NCBI GenBank assembly: GCA_030674185.1
Contig: JAPXFY010005154.1
Coordinates: 5,001 to 15,759, forward strand
Source: Monoplex corrugatus
Lineage: Eukaryota; Mollusca; Gastropoda; Littorinimorpha; Ranellidae
Direction of reading: 5' to 3'
Length of the DNA stretch: 10,759 nt
Positions 1 to 6,700 of this stretch are shown here, piece after piece. Numbering within the stretch: position 1 is the first letter of the stretch; every line of letters begins with the position of its first letter. The notes under the pieces are model-generated. The model did not search any database. It saw only the letters and a program-made list of their open reading frames with translations, and was not told where the DNA came from. The translations under genes and the position numbers were made by a program.

Positions 1-404
1 TCAGAATCACTTGTTTCGAGGAGTCAGAGTAATTTCTCCACTCTGGGAGGTCTGCTGTACACTCCCAGTCGACTGCTCCATCCAGAAGACCCTTTGGCAA
101 TGTGCTGGTTGTCATAGCAATTTCGGGCCAGACCTGTTTCCCTCCTGCTTTGTAGAACGTTGTCATAGCAATTGGTGCGTTTGGGGTCATGGTTTTTTCG
201 CTAACCACGTCTGTGATCACTTTCAGAACTTGGTTGTGCCTCCATGTATATCTTCCTTGGGCTAGCGCTACTTTGCAAGAGCTTAGGACATGTTCCACTG
301 TTTGTTTCTTCTGACAGAGCGGACATGCTGGGTCATCTGATTTCCCCCATTTCACTAAGTTTGCATTCGAGGGGAGCAGGTCATATACAGATCTGAGGAG
401 GAAA
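1..404 (-). CDS. R2-like CCHC knuckle and endonuclease segment, partial
   Basis: This C-terminal piece is read in the frame one base off from the RT segment and is open to the window edge. Positions 275-325 encode CPLCQKKQTVEHVLSSC, a CX2CX7HX4C knuckle of the type that precedes the R2-group endonuclease. Shortly after comes RYTWRHNQVL (about 219-248), matching the RxRH(D/N) motif at the start of the restriction-like endonuclease, the domain that nicks target DNA. The K/R-P-D motif expected before the sequence runs out is not seen: the protein passes from a DWE-containing stretch to SDSSKQVIL without it. This may be a small internal deletion. The segment has no start of its own; it is the continuation of the frameshifted ORF. 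Confidence 0.7.
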
Positions 405-2408
405 GCTTATCCTTAGAGGAGCCATGTGCCACATATCGTTCCAGCTGAGACTTCTTTGGAGTGCACTGTCCCATGTTGTCCATTGCCCCTGTTGACCTTG
501 CTGGACTGCCTTCTGCACTCTTTTGACATCTTCTTCTTTCTTCAACTCCTGTATGATCATGTCTCTTTTTTCCTTCCTTTTGGCTTTGGACCACCACTGC
601 ATTTTTGTTGCTCCCAGTCCCTGTCTGTTGGTTTGCGTGTGTCCAATTATTTCTTTGATGCTGAGGTTTCTCTTGGCATTGTTTACAGCCTCTTGGACTT
701 TCCATTTTTTGAAAGTTCTCAGCTTTGGCTGAACTGATCTCACGATATTGTCTTCCGATTCCTCCAGCATGCTCAGTCTTGCTTTTCCAACTTTGTATTC
801 CTCCACTATGGATTTGAGAGGTAGCTTCAGCATTGCTTGACGACAGTAGAATGCAACATCAGTGAGACCAGGTGGGACACCGAGCCATTTTCTTGTGTAT
901 TTGTTGATTTTGGCTTCCATTGCTTCCACTGTGCTGGTGCAAATGTCATAGATTAGCAGTGGCCACAGCAGCTTTGGTATCAGCATGAACTGTAGACACC
1001 TGACTTTGTATTTGCCTGGCAGTCCGCAGTTATCTATTTTCTTCAGGCCTTCTTCTGCTGTTTGCTTGGTTTCACATACCCTTTGTGTGTCTTTCAGGGA
1101 GTCATCATACCATCTTCCGATACTTTTTACTGGCTCTTCTGTGACAGTGGGGATGGCTTGGTTGGCTACCATGAATTTGACTGAATCTGCCACTTTTCCT
1201 TTTCGCAGTGAGAGACTTCGGGATTTCTTTGGTTTGAACCTCATTCTTGAAGAGGCCACCAGCTCAAACAGCTGCTTTAAGATTTGGTGTGTCTCTTCCT
1301 CATCCGTGGACAAGACTGTTGTGTCATCCATGAAAGCTTTCAGAGGAGGCATCTGGTATCCATCTCCCAGATTCACTGGACCTGAACTCTTCATTGCAGC
1401 TTTCAAGATGACTTCCATTGTCAACACGAACAGTATGGGAGAGATTGCACAGCCCATTGCAATGCCCACCTCTAGGTCTATCCAGTCCGTGGTGTATTCT
1501 TTGGTAGAGAACCGCATTGAGAACCCTTGGAAATACTTCCTCAGCATTGTTCGGATGTTTTCTGGGATGGGATACATTTCAAGAGCCAGCTGGATCATAT
1601 CGTGTGGAACTGATCCATATGCATTCGCCAGATCAAGCCAAACTACGTCAATGTTTCTCTTCTCTGTTCTTGCTTTTTGGATGGCATCCCAAATCAACGT
1701 GGCATGTTCCAAGCATCCAGGCATTCCTGGTATGCCTCCCTTTTGGACTGACATATCCAGATACTTGTTTTCAATCAGGTATTTTGTCAATCTTGCTGCC
1801 ATAACAGAGAAGAAGATTTTCCCCTCGACGTTCAGAAGTGATATTGGCCTGAACTGGTTGATGCTGCTGGAGTTCTGCTCCTTCAGAATGTACACTCCTT
1901 CAGCTCTCATCCATTGGTCGCTGATCTTCTGGTTCCTCCATGCTGATCGAATCATCTTGTGGAGCCACTCGAGCACTTTTGGGCATTTCTTGTAGAGCAG
2001 GTATGGTATTCCGTTTGGTCCAGGTGCTGACTTGGCTCTGGCTTTCTTTACTACGTTCTTCACTTCATCCAGTGTTGGTGGTTTGTTATTGAATTTTCCT
2101 TCTGGCGCTGCAGGCCAAACCAGATTCTGGATTTCAAGTGGTGCCTCGCGCTGAGAATCGGAATATGTTTCCCTGAGATGCTGCTCTAGGGTTTCCTTGC
2201 CCACTGTGAGAGTCTCTGATTTGGGTTGTTCAAACAGCTTTCTTGCAAAGTCAAAGGGATCTTTGAAGAAACGATCTTGAGTCTTCTTCTTTTTGCTCTT
2301 TCTTCGCCTTGCTGATTCCACTTTGCTGAGAGCATTGTGTTTGGCTTTCAGATCTTTCCAGAGTTCCAGGAGCCCTGCTTCTCGAATTCTGAGGCAGTTT
2401 TCATTCGC
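381..2408 (-). CDS. R2-like reverse transcriptase segment (frameshifted both ends)
   Basis: This is the central part of the retrotransposon protein, which copies element RNA into DNA at a nicked target (target-primed reverse transcription). Counting from the ATG at 2321 (646 aa), visible RT motifs are SAPGPNGIPYLL near 98-109, FRPISLLN at 157-164, QKGGIPGMPGCLEH at 193-206, motif A WLDLANAYGSVPH at 228-240, motif B GIAMGCAISP near 286-295 and motif C FMDD at 330-333. The catalytic aspartates are all present, so the RT core looks intact. The thumb follows at about 395-500. The same frame is open upstream of 2321 to the A5 run at 2409-2413, where it joins the zinc finger segment; ATG 2321 is therefore an internal methionine. 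The TGA at 381-383 comes from an extra T in TTT (402-404), after which the next frame continues the protein. Confidence 0.9.
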   Translation of the reverse strand, partial: ANENCLRIREAGLLELWKDLKAKHNALSKVESARRRKSKKKKTQDRFFKDPFDFARKLFEQPKSETLTVGKETLEQHLRETYSDSQREAPLEIQNLVWPAAPEGKFNNKPPTLDEVKNVVKKARAKSAPGPNGIPYLLYKKCPKVLEWLHKMIRSAWRNQKISDQWMRAEGVYILKEQNSSSINQFRPISLLNVEGKIFFSVMAARLTKYLIENKYLDMSVQKGGIPGMPGCLEHATLIWDAIQKARTEKRNIDVVWLDLANAYGSVPHDMIQLALEMYPIPENIRTMLRKYFQGFSMRFSTKEYTTDWIDLEVGIAMGCAISPILFVLTMEVILKAAMKSSGPVNLGDGYQMPPLKAFMDDTTVLSTDEEETHQILKQLFELVASSRMRFKPKKSRSLSLRKGKVADSVKFMVANQAIPTVTEEPVKSIGRWYDDSLKDTQRVCETKQTAEEGLKKIDNCGLPGKYKVRCLQFMLIPKLLWPLLIYDICTSTVEAMEAKINKYTRKWLGVPPGLTDVAFYCRQAMLKLPLKSIVEEYKVGKARLSMLEESEDNIVRSVQPKLRTFKKWKVQEAVNNAKRNLSIKEIIGHTQTNRQGLGATKMQWWSKAKRKEKRDMIIQELKKEEDVKRVQKAVQQGQQGQWTTWDSALQRSLSWNDMWHMAPLRISFPPQICI

Positions 2409-2925
2409 TTTTTAAGCTTCCTTTTCTTCCCCGGATGCTCTCCATCTGTTGCTGTCTTCTGGATTTCTGGGGAGGCGTTTTTGTCTTTGGCTGCTTCACT
2501 CCGTAAGTGTCCCTGCAGATAGAGTATATGATGTCTCCGTATGTGTCAAGTTTGTGTTCCAGCGTACTGTTCCCTATTAGCGCATTCAGCTTAAGGACAA
2601 GTTCCTCATCTAATTTCTCCCATTGTTCTTTTGCACCGGCAGGCGGCAAATTGAGTTTTTCACGTATGGCGTTAAGAGCTTGTGCAAAATCCGCACCAGA
2701 ACCATCAGCGTGGATGTCCTTGACACTATGGTTTAAATCCTGGCCTTGGTCATCCAACGTCTCACCTGCTATCGCAGTGCGCTGCTGCTGGTTCGTATGA
2801 GTCTTCAAACAGCCCATTTTTGTCCTGTGGATCTTCATGCCGCGTTTGGTGGTGAATCTCCTTCCACACGCACACGGAAATTTCATCTGGTCATTAATCA
2901 TGATCCGTTGTGCGTTTCCAGTCAT
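2401..2925 (-). CDS. R2-like retrotransposon protein, N-terminal zinc finger segment (frameshifted)
   Basis: This is the 5' third of the retrotransposon ORF (174 aa in this frame). The ATG at 2925 is the first in frame; TGA-TAA stops lie about 90 bases upstream, so the start is well bounded. Residues 18-39 form a zinc finger with the spacing CX1CX12HX5C. It is followed by a basic MKIHRTKMGC stretch and resembles the N-terminal finger by which R2-group proteins contact target DNA. The rest is hydrophilic and ends in a lysine/arginine-rich stretch. The frame stops at 2401-2403, but the coding sense continues in the next frame from an A5 run (2409-2413 on the plus strand). The stop therefore comes from a one-base length change, not a true C-terminus. 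DNA binding is inferred from family knowledge. Confidence 0.8.
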   Translation of the reverse strand: MTGNAQRIMINDQMKFPCACGRRFTTKRGMKIHRTKMGCLKTHTNQQQRTAIAGETLDDQGQDLNHSVKDIHADGSGADFAQALNAIREKLNLPPAGAKEQWEKLDEELVLKLNALIGNSTLEHKLDTYGDIIYSICRDTYGVKQPKTKTPPQKSRRQQQMESIRGRKGSLKSE

Positions 2926-3059
2926 GATGTAGTCAGTGCCGATGGATTTATCATTCTCTCCTCCTTTCGGTGAATCCTGGGAGCATCTTTCATTTGTGGA
3001 ACTCGTGGCATGTTATCAAAGACAAGGTGGGAAGCCAACCCACAAAGCCCACAGATCTA

Positions 3060-3100
3060 GTCTTTCCCAGTGTCCTTCGGTCTTTCCCGAATGTCCTCCG
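3060..3100. repeat. Imperfect 20/21-bp tandem duplication
   Basis: On the plus strand, gtctttcccagtgtccttcg (3060-3079) is followed directly by a 21-base copy (3080-3100) with a one-base insertion and two differences near its end. It lies in the untranslated leader of the retroelement. Confidence 0.7.
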
Positions 3101-3190
3101 AATTATTCCCGGAAGTCAATGGATTGACCATGTGCAGGTAGAAAGAAACTCTAGGGAGAGCTAGACAACAGAAGGTCTTCAGAGAAGTAA

Positions 3191-3247
3191 CCCCCTTTAG
3201 ACAAGTGTTTCGGCCCTGAACTCCTTACACTCTCGGGGGGCCGGGCC
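3191..3247 (-). ncRNA. Candidate HDV-like self-cleaving ribozyme at retroelement 5' end
   Basis: Read on the minus strand, the pieces fall in HDV ribozyme order. P1 is GGCCC (3247-3243) with GGGCC (3216-3212). P2 is CCCCC (within 3240-3235) with GGGGG (3195-3191). A weak P3 is GAG (3234-3232) with TTC (3220-3218, one G-U pair). A minimal P4 lies in ACACTTGT (3208-3201). J4/2 is CTAAA (3200-3196), with a C where the catalytic cytosine belongs. R2 elements are known to start with such ribozymes, and cleavage here would set the element's first base at 3247. Weak points: P1 has only 5 clean pairs, P3 and P4 are very short, and no alignment or folding program was run. Confidence 0.35.
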
Positions 3248-3249
3248 AC

Positions 3250-3271
3250 ATCCAGGTCATGATTCCTGGAT
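3250..3271. repeat. 7-bp perfect hairpin next to the retroelement 5' end
   Basis: ATCCAGG (3250-3256) and CCTGGAT (3265-3271) are exact inverted repeats around an 8-base loop. The hairpin lies between the SINE A-tail and the GGCCC strand of the possible ribozyme. Confidence 0.7.
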
Positions 3272-3283
3272 TCCCTTCTGCTG

Positions 3284-3395
3284 TTGTTTTTTTTTTTGTT
3301 TTTTGTTTTTTCCCACGCCGGGGAGCGAACCTGGGCGATTCTGCACTTCAGAACTGCGGTACGCGGTTTTTACCAATGTGCTAACGGGGCACACA
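3284..3395 (-). repeat. tRNA-derived SINE head with A-rich tail
   Basis: On the minus strand, an RNA polymerase III A box-like sequence TAGCACATTGG (3383-3373) is followed about 40 bases later by a B box GGTTCGCTCCC (3331-3321), the T-loop of a tRNA. The T stem around it is CCAGG/CCCGG with one mismatch. Immediately after the tRNA-like part comes an A-rich tail with interspersed C (3311-3284), as in retroposed SINEs. The acceptor and anticodon stems do not fold cleanly, so this is a degenerate SINE or tRNA retropseudogene, not a working tRNA gene. The parent tRNA cannot be assigned. Confidence 0.65.
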
Positions 3396-3701
3396 TCATC
3401 TGTAGGGGATTTAATCCTTATGAAGTTCACTTTTGGTTCCTCCTTGCCCAGATCCAGCTTGAGCTCCTTTCTGCTGCCTCTGCCAGAAATAATAGCATGA
3501 GAGTAAAGTGATCCTGATGGAGACTGTTAAGCTAGAAAAGAAAAGATTCCATACCAGTGCTGCTGTGGCCTAACCATTTAGGACTGAGGAACAAGACTTG
3601 TGGTAACCCAGGGTGTTGAAAGCAATTTCCACCATATCATAAATGAAACAAGCAAACAAAGAGGCATATATTTGTTTTTGTAAACTGTATGACCCAGTCC
3701 A
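3396..3701. other. No gene; 3' flank of the receptor gene
   Basis: I see no coding or RNA gene here. Downstream of the receptor stop (3702-3704) the minus strand lacks AATAAA in this stretch. An ATTAAA (plus-strand 3410-3415) is the only near-canonical poly(A) hexamer I noticed, and its use is speculative. Confidence 0.4.
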
Positions 3702-6700
3702 TCATATATTCTCTAATTTATCAGCGTTGGCTTGCAGCCATTCCATAAGTTTAGCTTCATGTAATTTTTTCCGCTTTTCTACCAAAGTGTTGAAAGTGTA
3801 GACGAATGGGTTAAGGGCAGAGTTCAAAGGCAGCACGAAGATAGCCAAGGCCACGTTAACTTCTGCAGGGATGGGAACATCAACCAACGCCATTATTCCA
3901 CACAATCCAATAGGAAACCAGCACATAAAGTCTGTTATAGCAACAGTGATCAACCACCGTGCTATGGTTGTGTCCTGTGACATTTTGGTAGTGTTGGATG
4001 TCAAGGCATTTTTCTGTATTGACCGTAAATGACAGCTTGACCAGCTGAGATAAATAAAAACAAAATGAAGTTAAACACAATCATAACACTAAAAGAATAA
4101 ACCCATCCACGAAACTGTCGTCCCATAACTGGCAGTGGAATACATATACCTGTCTGGCTATAGAAGTCCCAGTGTGACGTCACTGGAAATAAAGGCAGTA
4201 AGGCAATAAACCAACCAACAAACCAAGTCAACAGACAAGCCACTAATGCTGACGTTTTCTCAAACCGCAATGAGCTGAATGGAAAATGAAGGACAATAAA
4301 GCGATCAAGCGTAATAAGCCAGATCATCAGAGCTGATACTTCGCTGGACAACAGAGACAAAAAACCAGCCACTTTTGCAAGCAACGCTGTTCATCCAAGT
4401 AACATCATAATGGAGGTATATGCCACGAAACAGTTCGTCAGCCACACCAATGATAGCGATATAGACACCCATTAGAAAGTCAGCCAAGGTCAGGTTGGTG
4501 ACAAAAACACTGAAGCCACTTGAAGAGCTCTTTTTCCTCACACACAAAACGTGCCACAAAACAAAAAATGTTATCTGTCAGTGACAGAGAGCTGATCAAC
4601 CAGAAAAACACACGGTACATTTCTGATTGCAGTAAATCTTTACATGATGAAATGACATTTTGGGGGGTATAGCAGAAAGAGCAATCAAAATCATCAGGCA
4701 GTATTTCGTCACAACATAATCTATAGTTTTGTGTTGATATGACATGAAGATGGACCAGACTTTTAAAAATGTCTGGTGGAAAAGTTCTTACAGGACTTCC
4801 GTCCATGTACAGTTTAGCTAGCCTTGGAATGAACAAAAAACCACTAGAACTGATCGTTGTGGATAGTAGTGAAAGATAAATTAAGTGTCTGCAATTAGGA
4901 AAACTTTGACAGAACGTTGGAGTCAAACGTAGTCAATCTGGTATGGGACAGATCTATTGATACTAGCTTGTTCTGATGACATACAGATGGGAGATATGTA
5001 TAAAGTGAAGTGACAGGATTGTTGGACAAGGTCAGTGTCTGTAGATTTTCTAGACCAACAAAACGGGTCATGTTAACATGCTGTAGATGGTTACCAGAGA
5101 GATCAAGACACTTTAAATTGGCCAAATGTGTGTCATGAAGGACAGTCAAAGAGCAGTGGGCAAGACTCAGTTGAATCAGATAGGTGTGCTTGCTCACATC
5201 AGACAGAGTCATACCTGAACCTGTGGCATTTAAGTATCGGAGCCATGGAAACAGTGAGGCAGTGAAAGGCTGGAGACACAAAAAACGTGTAACCTTGACA
5301 TAGACAGCCCACAGGGCAGGTCACATCACACGCCATCTCATCATCAGACAGTGGGCAGTGAGGCCAGCCATCACACAAATGGTCACCATGAAGGCATATT
5401 GCTGAAGCTCTACATCGGAATAATCCAGAGCACGTGACATCCTTGCAATCTCTTTCATCCTCGTGGTCCATAGTCATACATGCCATTACATCGTGTGTAG
5501 ACATTGAACGTACCAGTACAACGATAATGAGTGTCAGGACAGGACTGGTTAGGTTTCATTGGAGTTGAAGAGAAATAGTTGTAACCATCAAATGTGATAA
5601 GGGCTGGAGAAGAAAAACGTTGTGTCCAGTCTATTTTTTCATGTATAGATCTGAAACAATCTTTTCATCAGATCCATCTGGACAATTAGACAGTCGGTCA
5701 CAGATATTGTCATAGGACACACACTGACCATTAGTACAGGTAAACATATTGACACAAGTATTCATCACGTTTATCTGGACAATCAGATCTGAAGTCACAT
5801 ACCAGAGGGTAAGACAGCGTAGTGACACCATCATCACACATAAATCTAGGGACTGAAGTAATCTGATGATATGTTGAATTAAACCTGCCATGTGTGTGTG
5901 ACATGTAGTCGTGAAAAATACATGAGGTGTACCTTTGACCACATACATTTAACTGGTGTGAACCACACAAAAGAAATGTATATGTCACTTGACCATCAGG
6001 ACATGTTGTCAGAGATTGTTGTCTTGAAGTCAACAAAATACCTGATGTAGAAAATAGTGGTTTTGCATAATTACATTTTTCGTTAGCATTCTTCCATGGC
6101 TTCAATTCACATACTGCTCCAATTTCTAATTCAGAACTTTGTGGACACTTACGTAAATTAAAAGAACTAATAAATTTTCGAAGATAGTGATCGTAAGATG
6201 TATAGTATGTGACACACGCTTTTTGTCCACTGTCACTGGTTGACCATGTTGGCTTACTTACAGAGTGGTAAAGAACAGTCCTGTCATGGCTAACGATATT
6301 CTGTCTGTACATGTTAGGCAACAACATGTCACCAGCATACAGTCCAATCCAAACCTCTTCAGAAAAAATCAACTGCCGTTTGGTCAAATTCTGAAATGTC
6401 GTATACCAGTCAATGTCACATTTAGGCATTCCCAGAATGCCCCCTACAGAACTACAGTACTGCTGAGCTCTTTGATCAGCAGGTCTTTCAGAACTGTCAA
6501 ATCTATAGAGAACATTACTGCTGATGATTTTGTAGCAATGGCCACATAATGACACATCACCTTGACAGTCTGAATTGCTGAAGGGACAGTGTTCTGTTTC
6601 ATCCTGTCCATGTTCACACTCTATCCTCAGGTTACAGTCCAGGTGGTGTTGAAAGCTGGAATAGTGGTCCACTGAACAGTTAAACAAACCACTGGGTAGC

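Larger units (their letters stand above)
1..3247 (-). mobile_element. R2-superclade non-LTR retrotransposon, 3' part outside window
   Basis: The element lies on the minus strand and runs off the left edge. Seen from its 5' end: a leader of about 320 bases, one zinc finger, a reverse transcriptase, a CX2CX7HX4C knuckle and the start of a restriction-like endonuclease. One N-terminal finger, a central RT and a C-terminal CCHC plus endonuclease is the single-ORF plan of the R2/NeSL/Hero group. No apurinic endonuclease domain, LTR or integrase is visible. The RT motifs, including a GCLEH stretch after QKG, also fit that group. Two one-base frameshifts (402-404 and 2409-2413) break the ORF. The 5' boundary at 3247 is inferred from a possible self-cleaving fold and is uncertain. 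The 3' end and target site are not in view. Confidence 0.85.
2926..3247 (-). other. 5' leader of the R2-like element
   Basis: This stretch has no ORF and lies between the ATG at 2925 and the possible 5' end of the element. It contains several short hairpins (for example CTTC-TCT-GAAG near 3179-3189), an imperfect 20/21-base tandem duplication (3060-3100) and, at the far end, a possible HDV-like ribozyme fold. In-frame stops at about 3013-3018 close the reading frame upstream of the start. Confidence 0.5.

Noticed and set aside
985..1995. 336-codon open frame on the plus strand
   Set aside because: It is the antisense of the reverse transcriptase segment, which has clear RT motifs on the minus strand. 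The plus-strand translation shows no family features.
2407..2413. Programmed ribosomal frameshift at the A5 run of the retroelement
   Set aside because: The run is short, no clear heptamer slippery site is present, and many similar one-base shifts elsewhere in the window suggest a general indel problem. Kept only as a remote alternative.
3312..3392. Functional tRNA gene
   Set aside because: A and B boxes are present, but the acceptor and anticodon stems do not pair well and an A-rich tail follows directly. It is better read as a SINE head.
3284..3511. Plus-strand ORF over the SINE region
   Set aside because: It begins in the T-rich complement of the A-tail and reads antisense through the tRNA-like part. 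It shows no protein features.
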